A DNA stretch of 63,550 bases, taken from positions 1 through 63,550 of the forward strand of contig NZ_RQIS01000006.1 in the NCBI RefSeq assembly GCF_003837865.1, given 5' to 3'. The notes beneath the pieces were generated by a model. The model saw only the letters and a program-made list of their open reading frames with translations. It ran no database searches and was not told the DNA's origin. The stretch's first letter is position 1, and the number at the start of each line of letters is the position of its first letter. Shown in pieces: positions 1-8,843 of this stretch. The translations under genes and the position numbers were made by a program. This stretch comes from Paraburkholderia dinghuensis. GTDB lineage: Bacteria; Pseudomonadota; Gammaproteobacteria; Burkholderiales; Burkholderiaceae.

Positions 1-1
1 A

Positions 2-103
2 CTGAACAAAATCGCGGCGCGACTCAATGAAAGGCCCAGAAAGACATTGGGCTTCATGTCTCCGGCCGATAAACTACGCGAGGCTGTTTCAGCGACTCAT
101 TGA
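2..103 (+). pseudogene. IS30-family transposase, C-terminal end (partial at window edge)
   Basis: An open frame enters from the left edge and ends at a TGA at 101-103. It encodes about 33 residues with the typical IS30 transposase C-terminus: an N-E-R-P-R-K-T-L-G-F motif, then S-P-A-D-K-L and a final A-T-H. The rest of the gene lies outside the window, so its integrity cannot be judged. The stop codon lies inside the terminal inverted repeat, as is seen in compact IS30 elements. The frame is too short to be conspicuous as an ORF but the motif is distinctive. Confidence 0.75.
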
Positions 104-110
104 ACCTACC
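78..110. repeat. Right terminal inverted repeat of the IS30-type element
   Basis: Read on the minus strand from 110 downward, the sequence starts GGTAGGTTCAATGAG and continues toward AACAG. This closely follows the published IS30 end, which starts TGTAGATTCAATTGG. The IS3 reading frame on the other side of position 110 loses its family similarity at exactly this point, so 110 is probably the outer boundary of the IS30 element. The exact base is uncertain by one to three positions. Confidence 0.6.
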
Positions 111-361
111 GCGGCTTTTTTTAGAATGTCACGCTCCTCGGTCACGCGCTTGAGTTCTGCCTTCAGCCGCCGTATCTCGGCGTTCTGGTTAAGCTCAGCC
201 TGCTGCACGACGTCCGGCTTCCCGAACTTCATCTTCCAGGCATACAGGCTGTGGGTCGTGACGCCCAACCTCTGCGCCACATCCGCCACCGAATGACCGC
301 GCTCGCTCACCTGCTTGACTGCCTCAATCTTGAATTCATCCGTGTACCGCTTGCTGCTCAT
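111..361 (-). pseudogene. IS3-family transposase OrfA, interrupted by IS30
   Basis: The minus-strand frame starts at 361 (M-S-S-K-R-Y-T-D-E-F) and encodes an HTH_Tnp_1 domain (residues about 5-55) followed by the leucine-zipper-like helix ending E-E-R-D-I-L-K-K-A-A. This is the IS3-family OrfA that binds the element ends and is fused to OrfB by programmed frameshifting. After about residue 84 the homology stops where the IS30 end begins; the frame runs on to a stop at 89 in foreign sequence. OrfB would lie left of the window, beyond the IS30 insertion. The copy is therefore disrupted. Confidence 0.8.
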
Positions 362-406
362 ATAGACCCCTTCGATTGCCAGAAATTATGGCTCAAAGGT
401 GTCTAC
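362..406. repeat. Probable left end of the IS3-family element
   Basis: This is the short leader upstream of orfA. Its outer edge reads, on the minus strand, GTAGACACCTTTGAGCC, an end-like sequence followed by about 40 bp to the orfA start, the usual IS3 layout. The matching right end is outside the window, so the boundary near 406 is an inference. Confidence 0.4.
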
Positions 407-1112
407 GAATGGCTGGCCGGTCCATTCCGCCTTGCGGCATCGACCAGTTTTGCGCTCACGTGACTACGATATGAAACACCGGACCCATCCGTGAAATCGA
501 ATGGGTTCCAGCAGGGAGCCACCGCGAGGCAGGGCTCCCCGCGCCTGTCTGCCGCCGGGCCTGCACCGTCGCGTTCGGGTCTGATAACGTCTGCGTCGCC
601 GCGTGTGGACGGCTTCGCGACATGGCTCGAAACCTTTGCTGAGCTCATCAAGTCGAGTGACAGCGGCAAGCGGCTCCCGTTCATCCTGCAGGACCTGACC
701 GACCGCGTACTAAGGACGACGCTGCGCGTGAGCCATGCGAGAAGCTCAGCTTCGTCGACGGTTTGCACAGTGCGGCGCCGAAACCCGACGAAATGTAAGC
801 GCTACATGAAGACCGTTCGCACGGCGGCGGTCGCGAGCGCACCGCCGCAAGGATTGCCCATGGTGTCTGACAAATTTTCCACGCCGTAAGCTCCTTGTAT
901 CTATTGGTGGCAAGGGACATCACCAGGATAAATGTGATTGACGATCTCGATGTCGTCAGACAACAATATCTCGGGTGATCGAGCCAGCCGCTTCTGATCG
1001 ATCTCTTCGCTGTAACTGCGTATCTTCCGTTGGCACTAGCGTCGCCACGCGGCCCCACGGCCGTTGTCGTTCGATTACCTTCTCAGTGATGCAAAATAGG
1101 AGAACGAATCAA
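407..1112. other. Non-coding or degraded stretch left of the polygalacturonase gene
   Basis: About 700 bp between the IS3 remnant and the GH28 gene. Open frames exist on both strands (for example 491-889 plus and 681-1058 minus) but none has a convincing start, ribosome binding site or recognisable domain. I see no clear transposase motif in it. It probably contains decayed coding sequence plus the promoter of the GH28 gene. Confidence 0.4.
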
Positions 1113-3302
1113 ATGGAAACGCATGACAAAGACGATCCCCCGTTAACCAGATCCTTCACCGATGTGCCAGCTTCCCCCGGCCGGCGCGCTTTCATGGCCT
1201 TTGCCGGTGTGTCCGCAGGCGCAACCCTTCTGGGGGCCAGCCGCGCGGCAGCGGCAGCAGACTCAATGCTTTCAATTACGCCTTCCGCTGGAGGCCAACC
1301 TTCGGCACATCCCGGCGGCGACCCGATCTGGGGCCCGGACGGACAGGCCGCGGCCATCCTGAAGAAACTTGCGCACGTCAATCCCTCGATGTTCGCCCAC
1401 ACCGGCGAGTTTCACGTAACGAGCTACGGGGCGCGCCCACTTCCAGCCTCAGCGTTGCTTGCGTCGACCGCGTGGCCGGGCGGCACCATTCCATGGGTGA
1501 ACGGGACGGAAGCGACCAATTTTCCGGCTAACGACCGGCAAAGCCCAGGCTCGAACGTGATGGTGCCGTGCGAGTACACGGGCACGCAGTACGACTCGTG
1601 CGCCGCGTTCAATGCCGCGATCGTCGACGCGAGTCGCGCTGGCGGCGGCCGCGTGGTGGTGCCGGCCGGCAACTGGTATTGCGGTGGACCGATCGTGCTC
1701 CTGAGCCATGTGAATTTCCATCTGTCATCGGGCTGTACGATCTATTTCAGCCCGAACCCGGCGGACTACGCGAAGAGCGGCCCGTACACGACGCCGAACG
1801 GCAATCTGTATCACACGCGCTGGCAGGCAAACGATTGCCTGAATTTCGGCTCGCCGATCTATGCGTTCGGCCAGACCAACATTGCCCTTACCGCCGACGA
1901 CAACACCTGCGTGCTGAACGGTCAGGCGATGACGCCGATGCAGTTGAGCAAACAGCCGCCGACCTCGTGCTGGTGGACCTACAAGGGAAGCAGCAATACG
2001 TACGGATGTGCGGGATCGTCGACGCCGTCGCAGGCTTTTGTGAATCCGAACAACGTCCCACTCACAAGCCTCCCCGCATCGCTGATTCAGAATCCGCAGG
2101 CAAACGTTTCCTTTACGAACCAGTACGGTGTGACGACTTCGCTAATGACGCTGCTCACGGGCACGGGCTGGAATCAGGACCAGAACTATCTGCCTGCGCT
2201 GTCCGAACTGCGCGTGCCGTTCCAGGACCGCATCTTCGGCAACGGACACTTTCTGCGTCCGTGCATGATCGAGCTCATCGGGTGCACGAACGTGCTCCTG
2301 CAGAACTACCACACGCAGAACACGCCGTTCTGGCAGCACCACCCGACCGATTGCACGAATGTGGTGATCGACGGCGTATTCGCCGACAGCGTCGGGCCGA
2401 ACAACGACGGTTTCGATCCGGACGCGTGCAACTACGTGCTGGTGCAGAACGTTCAGTTCAATACCGGTGACGACTGTATCGCGATGAAGTCCGGCAAGTA
2501 TCTCGACACTGAATATGGTCCGATGCAGAACATCGTCGTGCAGAACTGCACGATGCAAAGCGGCCACGGCGGTCTCACGATCGGCAGTGAAATGAGCGCG
2601 GGCGTGCAGAATGTCTACGCGCGCAATCTGACGATGGAAAACGAGAATTGGGCGACGAATCCGCTGAATATCGCGCTGCGGTTCAAGTCCAACATGAATC
2701 GCGGCGGGTTCATCAACAACGTCTGGATCAACGGCGTGACGCTGGCCAACGGCGTGAATCTGGCGGGGAAGTACGGCGGCGGCTCGCTGGGTTCGCAGGG
2801 CTCGCAGTACAAGATTGCCGGTTCGGGAACGACCGGCCTCGCGCCGAATCCTTCGACCGGGCAGGGTGGATTGATCACGTTCGACTGCGATTACAGCCCG
2901 TCCGGCGATGCGGTGCGCTGGAGTCCGTCGGTGATCAGCAACATCAACATCACGAACGTGAACGCGAGCAACGTGTCGGGCCCGGTGTCGTACTCGATGC
3001 CTTCGGGCTTCGTCGCCGGGTCGAACTCGTGCTTCCAGGCGCTCGTCATGCAGGGTCCCGAGGGAGTCGACTATAACGGTCCGGTGCCAGTGCCGACCGT
3101 GAGTCCGATCAGCGGCGTCACGATCTCGAACTGCAATCTCGGCAACCCGGTGTGCACCGGCGCGTTTCCGACGACACCTTCGACGTCTGCGCAGTCTGCG
3201 CCGGGTCCGGTCTTCGTGAGCAATGTGAGCGGCATCAAGTTGAGCAACGTGGTGATCGCGGGCACCACGTACAACACGTCGCTGACCGCACCGGCGACCT
3301 GA
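1113..3302 (+). CDS. Tat-exported glycoside hydrolase family 28 (polygalacturonase-like)
   Basis: A 729-residue enzyme predicted to hydrolyse galacturonan (pectin) or a related polysaccharide outside the cytoplasm. The start is set at ATG 1113 because AGGAGA lies about 10 bp upstream; the open frame extends to 975 without a site. Residues 24-25 are the twin arginines of a Tat signal (R-R-A-F-M-A-F) followed by a hydrophobic, Ala-rich stretch. The GH28 motifs are in order: N-N-D-G-F-D near residue 430, T-G-D-D-C with Asp453/Asp454, G-H-G-G with His485, and an R-F-K equivalent of the R-I-K motif downstream. It is longer than typical plant-pathogen enzymes (about 400 residues), with an extended N-terminal part. 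No pectin transporter or uronate genes are adjacent. Fold and catalytic class are firm; the substrate is inferred. Confidence 0.85.
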   Translation: METHDKDDPPLTRSFTDVPASPGRRAFMAFAGVSAGATLLGASRAAAAADSMLSITPSAGGQPSAHPGGDPIWGPDGQAAAILKKLAHVNPSMFAHTGEFHVTSYGARPLPASALLASTAWPGGTIPWVNGTEATNFPANDRQSPGSNVMVPCEYTGTQYDSCAAFNAAIVDASRAGGGRVVVPAGNWYCGGPIVLLSHVNFHLSSGCTIYFSPNPADYAKSGPYTTPNGNLYHTRWQANDCLNFGSPIYAFGQTNIALTADDNTCVLNGQAMTPMQLSKQPPTSCWWTYKGSSNTYGCAGSSTPSQAFVNPNNVPLTSLPASLIQNPQANVSFTNQYGVTTSLMTLLTGTGWNQDQNYLPALSELRVPFQDRIFGNGHFLRPCMIELIGCTNVLLQNYHTQNTPFWQHHPTDCTNVVIDGVFADSVGPNNDGFDPDACNYVLVQNVQFNTGDDCIAMKSGKYLDTEYGPMQNIVVQNCTMQSGHGGLTIGSEMSAGVQNVYARNLTMENENWATNPLNIALRFKSNMNRGGFINNVWINGVTLANGVNLAGKYGGGSLGSQGSQYKIAGSGTTGLAPNPSTGQGGLITFDCDYSPSGDAVRWSPSVISNINITNVNASNVSGPVSYSMPSGFVAGSNSCFQALVMQGPEGVDYNGPVPVPTVSPISGVTISNCNLGNPVCTGAFPTTPSTSAQSAPGPVFVSNVSGIKLSNVVIAGTTYNTSLTAPAT

Positions 3303-3312
3303 TGCCGACGCA

Positions 3313-3342
3313 CACACGGACGCGGGCAACCGTGTCCGTGTG
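3313..3342 (+). terminator. Stem-loop after the GH28 gene
   Basis: Nine-base arms CACACGGAC (3313-3321) and GTCCGTGTG (3334-3342) pair perfectly, starting 10 bp after the stop codon. No T-run follows, so it is a terminator-like or mRNA-stabilising hairpin rather than a canonical intrinsic terminator. Confidence 0.4.
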
Positions 3343-3616
3343 CGCGGCGACAGCGGTGACATCAAGAGTCGCCCGTTCCCGGTCAATCTGATCATCCTCA
3401 CGCAACCGGCGAAGCATCGCCCGATGCAGTTGCTCCCGCACGCCTGCGGCCTGCCAGTGTTTCATACGGACGGAAGACATTTTTCCACGGGGAATCGACG
3501 CTGGGATAAGATGTGTAGCTAAAAGCAGGCGCCGATTGCATCGGCGTGGGCATCTCGAACTCCACATCCCGAGAAGCCCAAAGCGATAAACAGATAAAAA
3601 CGTGGAGACGGGGAAA
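3343..3616. other. Intergenic region before the EAL protein gene
   Basis: About 270 bp with no supported gene. It presumably holds the promoter of the gene starting at 3617; no clear operator was seen. Confidence 0.4.
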
Positions 3617-5992
3617 ATGGCCTTCGGTTCTTTAAGAGCACGATTGCTGCTGCTGCTTGCTGCCGTTTTTGCGATTCTGGTGGTCACTGACGTTTACCAG
3701 GCATTGGAGCGCAGGCGTTCGGATACCCATTACATTGTTGACGGGTTGCAGGCCCAGGCGAGATTGATCGCGGAGCAGCAGGGCGACGCCGTACGCCGCA
3801 CGGAAAGCTTTCTGGAGTTCATGACCGCCAGTCTGAACGCATCCAGACTGGCCGCGGATCCGGCTTGCGCATCAAAGTTGCAGGCGTATATTCGCGACGA
3901 TGAGTACCTCGCAAACGTTTTTTTTGCCGATCTGAACGGCAGGGTTATCTGCGAAGCGCGCCTCACCACTTCGCCAGTGAGCGTTCGAGATAGAGCGTAT
4001 TACCTGAGCGCATTTAAAACCCCGAGCGTGGTTGCCGGAGAACCGGTGTTCGGTCGTATGTCGGGACGCTGGGTCCTTCCGTTCGCACGCCGGTATCTGA
4101 ATGCCAACGGGGAAATCGGTGGTGTGCTCGTCGTCGCGCTTGATTTGGGCTGGGTGAGCCAGACCTTGAAAGATGCCACCCCATCCAATGGAGTATTTCG
4201 GTCCCTCGTTACGTCAAAGGGCATCGTGCTGGCGCACCAACCTGACCCGAATAAATGGATCGGCAGGGACGCCAGCGGCTTCCCTGGCTTCAAGAAGCTG
4301 TTGGCGCTGAATGGCGATGGTACGGCCGAAGCGTCGGCTCGCGAGACTCACGATGGAATACCGAAAATCTACACCTTTGTCCCGTTCGCAAAAACGAATA
4401 ACGACACCATCTATCTCTGGCAGGGTTTTCCCAAGGAAATCGCCACCGCGAAGGCAAATAACCAGTTCCAGTCGGCGCTTGAGCTTGTCGGTGTGCTGGT
4501 GCTCGCGTCCTTTTTCCTGGCGTGGTTCGGCGGATATCATCTCCTGGTTCGTCCGATCGAGGCCGTAGTTCAGGCTGCGCGCCGCATTGCCGGCGGGGAC
4601 CTGAATGCTCGCACCGGCCTTTCGCACTCCTCACACGAAATCGGGCAGCTGGCCGGCGCCTTTGACACGATGGCGGGCCAGGTGGCCCGCATTGACGTAT
4701 TGACCGGCTTGCCCAATCTCCGATCGTTCGAAGCATCGCTCGCCTCGCTGCTGGATGACGCTACAAGGCAGCACGCAAGGATCGCGGTGATCCGCCTGCA
4801 GATCCGGGAGTTCGACCATATCGTCGGGGCACATGGGCTCGCGCACAGTGTCGACGTGAGCAGGCTCGCAGGGCAGCGCCTTCAGCGCGTTGTCGGCAAC
4901 GCAGGCATTCTGGCGCGCGTTGGGGACGGCAATTTTGCCGGTGCGTTTCCGGCAGTTCGCGACGCTATTCAGGCTATTCGTCTGGTCGAGAACATTCAGG
5001 CCGTTGAGCGGGAGCCGATCGATATCGGTGGTCTTTCCGTGACCATCAAGATGTGCTTCGGGGTCAGCTTCTTTCCGGAAGACGGCCGCTCAGCCGACGA
5101 TCTGCTTCAGAGCGCCGGCATGGCGTTGAACCTGGCGCATAAATCCGCCATCTCCGATTTGCTCTTCTATGAGCAGGAAATGAATGCGCGGCAACTGAAG
5201 CGGATCAAACGACCGGTCGAAATGCGCCAGGCCATCGAGGAGCAAAGCTTCGAATTGCACTACCAGCCGCAGCAGGCGCTGAATACCGGCCGACTGGTTG
5301 GGGTGGAGGCACTCGTGCGATGGAATCACGCGGAGGAAGGGCAGATTTCTCCCGCGGAATTTATCGGCCTTGCCGAGGAATCGGGCCTCATTATTCCTTT
5401 GGGCGACTGGATATTGCAGCGAGCCGTCACACAGTTGGCCGAGTGGCGAAGCGCCCACCCTGCCTTGTCGAACCTTGTGATGGCCGTAAATATTTCGGCG
5501 ATTCAACTGGCGTGTCCCGACTTTCAGGACAAGCTCGTGCGGCTGCTGGCGCAGAGCGGCCTTCCTCCCGGGAATCTGGAGCTGGAAATCACTGAGAGCG
5601 TGTTGATGAGTGCTTCCAGCGAGCCCGAAAAGATCGTCCGTCAATTAAAGGACGTCGGTGTTCTTCTGTCGATCGATGATTTCGGTACCGGATATTCCTC
5701 GCTTTCCTACCTGAAGCATCTCGCCGCGGACAAGCTCAAGATCGACAAGAGCTTTGTCGATAACGTGATATCCGACCCGGACGACATGGCAATCGTCGAG
5801 GCGACGATTGCCATGGCGCACAAGCTTGGCCTGGCGGTCATCGCGGAGGGGGTTGAATCGGCAGGTCAGGCTGATGAACTGGAGCGCCTCGGTTGCGACC
5901 AGATACAGGGCTATCTGCTCAGCAAACCGATGCCTGCCGGACCCGCCCTTGAGTTTCTCTGCAAGGCATTGAACGAGACCGATAAAAAGTGA
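3617..5992 (+). CDS. Membrane c-di-GMP phosphodiesterase: sensor, HAMP, degenerate GGDEF, EAL
   Basis: A 791-residue inner-membrane signalling protein. ATG 3617 is preferred over GTG 3602 because GGAGACGGGG is placed correctly only for the ATG. Order: transmembrane helix (about 8-26), periplasmic Cache-type sensor, second helix (about 285-305), HAMP, GGDEF, EAL. The GGDEF half begins D-V-L-T-G-L-P-N but the signature reads G-D-G-N-F instead of G-G-D-E-F, so cyclase activity is unlikely. The EAL half keeps E-A-L-V-R-W (near residue 565), the D-D-F-G-T-G-Y loop (near 688) and I-D-K-S-F, so it should hydrolyse c-di-GMP. The gene lies just upstream of an active-type cyclase in the same direction, which suggests a paired synthesis and breakdown module. 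The ligand of the sensor is unknown. Confidence 0.85.
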   Translation: MAFGSLRARLLLLLAAVFAILVVTDVYQALERRRSDTHYIVDGLQAQARLIAEQQGDAVRRTESFLEFMTASLNASRLAADPACASKLQAYIRDDEYLANVFFADLNGRVICEARLTTSPVSVRDRAYYLSAFKTPSVVAGEPVFGRMSGRWVLPFARRYLNANGEIGGVLVVALDLGWVSQTLKDATPSNGVFRSLVTSKGIVLAHQPDPNKWIGRDASGFPGFKKLLALNGDGTAEASARETHDGIPKIYTFVPFAKTNNDTIYLWQGFPKEIATAKANNQFQSALELVGVLVLASFFLAWFGGYHLLVRPIEAVVQAARRIAGGDLNARTGLSHSSHEIGQLAGAFDTMAGQVARIDVLTGLPNLRSFEASLASLLDDATRQHARIAVIRLQIREFDHIVGAHGLAHSVDVSRLAGQRLQRVVGNAGILARVGDGNFAGAFPAVRDAIQAIRLVENIQAVEREPIDIGGLSVTIKMCFGVSFFPEDGRSADDLLQSAGMALNLAHKSAISDLLFYEQEMNARQLKRIKRPVEMRQAIEEQSFELHYQPQQALNTGRLVGVEALVRWNHAEEGQISPAEFIGLAEESGLIIPLGDWILQRAVTQLAEWRSAHPALSNLVMAVNISAIQLACPDFQDKLVRLLAQSGLPPGNLELEITESVLMSASSEPEKIVRQLKDVGVLLSIDDFGTGYSSLSYLKHLAADKLKIDKSFVDNVISDPDDMAIVEATIAMAHKLGLAVIAEGVESAGQADELERLGCDQIQGYLLSKPMPAGPALEFLCKALNETDKK

Positions 5993-6300
5993 AGCCGACG
6001 TTCGTATGTTCAGGCGCCGTCGTTCACCGTGCGAGAAGCTGCATGAACCCGTCCCGGATCACGGACGATGAACATCACATCGTTGATTTTTCACGCATTT
6101 ATGCCAGACAGCCGTACGCCATAGAAATTGCCTCCAGAGCTATGCCATTTTTTAACAAGCCATCTCCGACTCAATTGCTGCAAGACTGGCTCATTGTCCG
6201 GCAGCCAAAGCATACGTCTGTAAAACGCGTGGCTACGGAAAGCGAAAAGCAGGGGAGCCGGTCCGCAGGGTCAAACGGACCTGACGATGCCGTGAAATGA
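5989..6300 (+). CDS. Hypothetical 103-residue protein between two c-di-GMP enzymes
   Basis: The frame opens at a GTG overlapping the stop of the EAL gene (GTGA, four bases) and closes directly before the cyclase gene. The translation has no recognisable domain, signal peptide or membrane segment and is rich in basic and polar residues. The tight fit between neighbours favours a translated gene, but no independent ribosome binding site is evident and composition is not decisive. It could be a translational coupling spacer or a chance frame. Confidence 0.35.
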   Translation: MKPTFVCSGAVVHRARSCMNPSRITDDEHHIVDFSRIYARQPYAIEIASRAMPFFNKPSPTQLLQDWLIVRQPKHTSVKRVATESEKQGSRSAGSNGPDDAVK

Positions 6301-6318
6301 TTGACGCCGAGTCATGCT

Positions 6319-8052
6319 ATGGGCCTTAAATTCAAAATAACTCTTCTGACTTTGCTGGTGTTCGCTGCGACAGCGGTGGCCGCGATCTGGATGACCAGAA
6401 GCATGTTGATCGAGGTAATGGAGGACTGGGGCAGGCGATTTGCTGAGCACCAGGTACGTCATTACCAGACACAAGTATTGGAACCGATTGCGCACGACCT
6501 GAGCATCGCGAAGGAAATGGCGCGCGCGCCGGAAATTGTGGACTGGGCCGCTGATCCAGATAACGAGAACAAGAAGCGTACGGCATTAGTGACGATGGAA
6601 GCTTACAGGCGTCGCTTCCGCGATCATTCGTGGTTTATGGCAATGTCCAAAGGCGGCGGCTATTACTACAACAATCAAGCCGGAGACTTCGCGGGAAAGG
6701 AGTTGCGCTATACGCTCGACAAGAACTTCCCGAGGGACCAGTGGTTTTTCACACTGCTTCGACAATCCCGTGACGTCCAGGTAAATGTCGATACGGATGC
6801 TCACCTTGGCGTTACGAATGTCTGGCTCAATCTGCAGATTCGCGACAAAAGCGGAAACGACGTGCTGGCGATTGGCGGCACGGGATTCAATCTTGTCAAT
6901 TTTATTGGCGACCGCGATCTATCTGGTGGCGACGGGGTAGACAGCCTGTTGGTCGACAAGGACGGCGCAATCCAGATTAGTCGTGACTTGACGCGTATCG
7001 ACTTCGCTTCGCTCACGCATGAACCGGCAAGGGAAAAGACGATATTTTCGTGGGTAGCTTCGCCCAATGAGGCGCGCGAGATTCGAGAGAGAATGGACCG
7101 CGTACTTTCCGGTGCAACCAGCTTCGAAATAGTACCGGTACACATCGGAGGCCGGAAGTTTTTGATAGGCCTGGCCGCACTGCGCGACATTGGCTGGGTC
7201 GAAGTGACAATACTCGATCTTTCAAAATTGCTTCCCGGGTCTAGCCTGGAACGTGTAACCACGACCTTGCTCGTGGCGATGCTGCTATTGCTGACCTGCT
7301 GGTACTGGATTCTTCGGAGGTCGGTATTCCAGCCCCTGACGCAAATGCGTACCGCCATGTCAAAAGTGGCAGCCGGTGAAAAGGTCAACATGCATGCGGA
7401 GGCGATGCCGGTCCGCGAAATGCGAGAACTTTTTCAGCAATTTTCGGAAATGGCGGAGGCGGTACAACGATCGCGACAACACCTCGAGACCGAGGTAAAG
7501 GCGAGAACGATAGAACTGGAGAAGTTGAAGGACGCGGCAGAACGCCAGGCGCGTATGGATGCCCTTACTGGCCTGGCCAACCGACTGGCTTTTCATGAAG
7601 TTTCCGGCGAGTTGGCGCAGTTGTCGAAGCACTCCGAGAGACCTCTATCGCTCGTCATGATTGATATAGACAACTTCAAGAGTATCAACGACAAATGGGG
7701 CCATGATGCCGGCGATGCCGTACTCAGGACCGTCGCTGACCTTCTGGCTTCGAGCGTTCGCCGTAGCGACCTGGCTGCGCGACTAGGGGGCGAAGAGTTC
7801 GTCGTCGTGCTCACAGACACTGCCGTAGAAGACGCTCGTGTGTTTTCCGAAAGACTTCGGCTTGACATGATGGATCTGGAAATCAACTTCAACGGTGAGC
7901 GAATCCGGTTTACATCGAGCTTCGGTGTCTCCAGCGGAAAAATGTCGGAAATGAGCATCGCGGCCCTGCTCAATCTGGCGGACGCGAGCTTGTACCGTTC
8001 GAAAAATGCCGGCCGGAATCGAGTCACGGTTGATGTCGATTTGATCGCCTGA
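6319..8052 (+). CDS. Membrane diguanylate cyclase with periplasmic sensor
   Basis: A 577-residue protein that should make c-di-GMP from two GTP. It has an N-terminal transmembrane helix, a periplasmic Cache-like sensor of about 280 residues, a second helix near 315-335, HAMP, a short coiled coil and a GGDEF domain beginning D-A-L-T-G-L-A-N-R near residue 414. The active-site signature is intact (G-G-E-E-F near 490), and an R-R-S-D lies five residues before it, matching the R-x-x-D inhibitory site used for product feedback. The open frame begins at TTG 6301, but ATG 6319 gives a proper membrane N-terminus; no strong ribosome binding site is seen for either. It follows the EAL protein in the same direction, so both probably respond to related periplasmic cues with opposite outputs. 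Confidence 0.87.
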   Translation: MGLKFKITLLTLLVFAATAVAAIWMTRSMLIEVMEDWGRRFAEHQVRHYQTQVLEPIAHDLSIAKEMARAPEIVDWAADPDNENKKRTALVTMEAYRRRFRDHSWFMAMSKGGGYYYNNQAGDFAGKELRYTLDKNFPRDQWFFTLLRQSRDVQVNVDTDAHLGVTNVWLNLQIRDKSGNDVLAIGGTGFNLVNFIGDRDLSGGDGVDSLLVDKDGAIQISRDLTRIDFASLTHEPAREKTIFSWVASPNEAREIRERMDRVLSGATSFEIVPVHIGGRKFLIGLAALRDIGWVEVTILDLSKLLPGSSLERVTTTLLVAMLLLLTCWYWILRRSVFQPLTQMRTAMSKVAAGEKVNMHAEAMPVREMRELFQQFSEMAEAVQRSRQHLETEVKARTIELEKLKDAAERQARMDALTGLANRLAFHEVSGELAQLSKHSERPLSLVMIDIDNFKSINDKWGHDAGDAVLRTVADLLASSVRRSDLAARLGGEEFVVVLTDTAVEDARVFSERLRLDMMDLEINFNGERIRFTSSFGVSSGKMSEMSIAALLNLADASLYRSKNAGRNRVTVDVDLIA

Positions 8053-8202
8053 ATGTTCCGTGTTCGAGGCGGGGTTGGGATTCACGCCAACTGCTATTGG
8101 GCTGAAGCTCGACAGGAATGCCAGGGGGTACTCAGGCAGGCGCAATCCCGTCGACAGATTACTGCCGCCAGATTTCGCGCGTTCTTTAGATTGGAGTGAT
8201 CC

Positions 8203-8754
8203 GTGAGACGTCGTTCAGCCAACGTGATTGCGGCATCGACTGCCGTTTTGCTCGGTGCCACCGTTCTTTCGCCGCTGGCAATTGCCGAAGTGACGGTACA
8301 CGAAAGGGATGTTGCGCAACGCGGGGCGCGCGTGATGCCATTCACCCTTGCGGCGACCACCCACATCTTTACAAAGATGGCCGATGGCGGAGTCCAGCAA
8401 GTCGTCACGAAGCATCACGATCCGAAGCAGGCTGCGCTGATTCGCGAGCATTTGGCCGTAATCGCCCGACAATTCTCGGCAGGCGATTTCGAGGCCCCGG
8501 AGCAGATCCACGGCAAAGACATGCCGGGATTGGCTGCGCTGCGTACCGCGCAGCCGGGCGAACTGAAGATTGACTATCGCGACTTGCCCGATGGAGGCGA
8601 AATCGTCTATCGCACGGATGAGCCTCGCCTTGTCGCTGCACTGCACGCGTGGTTCGATGCCCAGGTATCCGATCACGGCCACGATGCGATGATGGAGCGC
8701 GATCCTGGCATGATGATGCACCACCACCCAACGGACGCTGCGACGACGGAATAG
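8203..8754 (+). CDS. Secreted His/Met-rich protein of unknown function
   Basis: A 183-residue protein starting at GTG 8203 behind GGAG. Residues 1-28 form a Sec signal peptide ending A-I-A. The mature part has the sequence T-H-I-F-T-K near its start and a central segment with F-S-A-G-D-F and I-H-G-K-D-M-P-G-L. The tail holds clustered His and Met (M-M-M-H-H-H), which suggests metal contact. As I recall, relatives with the F-x-x-G-D-F / I-H-G pattern are sometimes labelled aspartate carbamoyltransferase in databases; nothing here supports that enzyme, which is cytosolic and about 300 residues. Function unknown. Confidence 0.7.
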   Translation: MRRRSANVIAASTAVLLGATVLSPLAIAEVTVHERDVAQRGARVMPFTLAATTHIFTKMADGGVQQVVTKHHDPKQAALIREHLAVIARQFSAGDFEAPEQIHGKDMPGLAALRTAQPGELKIDYRDLPDGGEIVYRTDEPRLVAALHAWFDAQVSDHGHDAMMERDPGMMMHHHPTDAATTE

Positions 8755-8843
8755 GTTGCGCATAGGATCAGGATTCGACGGGCTTACAAGGTCAGCAACG
8801 CACCGAATGTTGCACACCTGCAGCGATCTCTCGCGACGCGCAT

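Noticed and set aside
403..1058. Overlapping frames on both strands left of the GH28 gene
   Set aside because: No convincing start, ribosome binding site or domain; composition is not coding-like.
2142..3401. 419-codon minus-strand frame across the GH28 gene
   Set aside because: Low-complexity Arg/His/Val composition; the sense strand encodes clear GH28 motifs.
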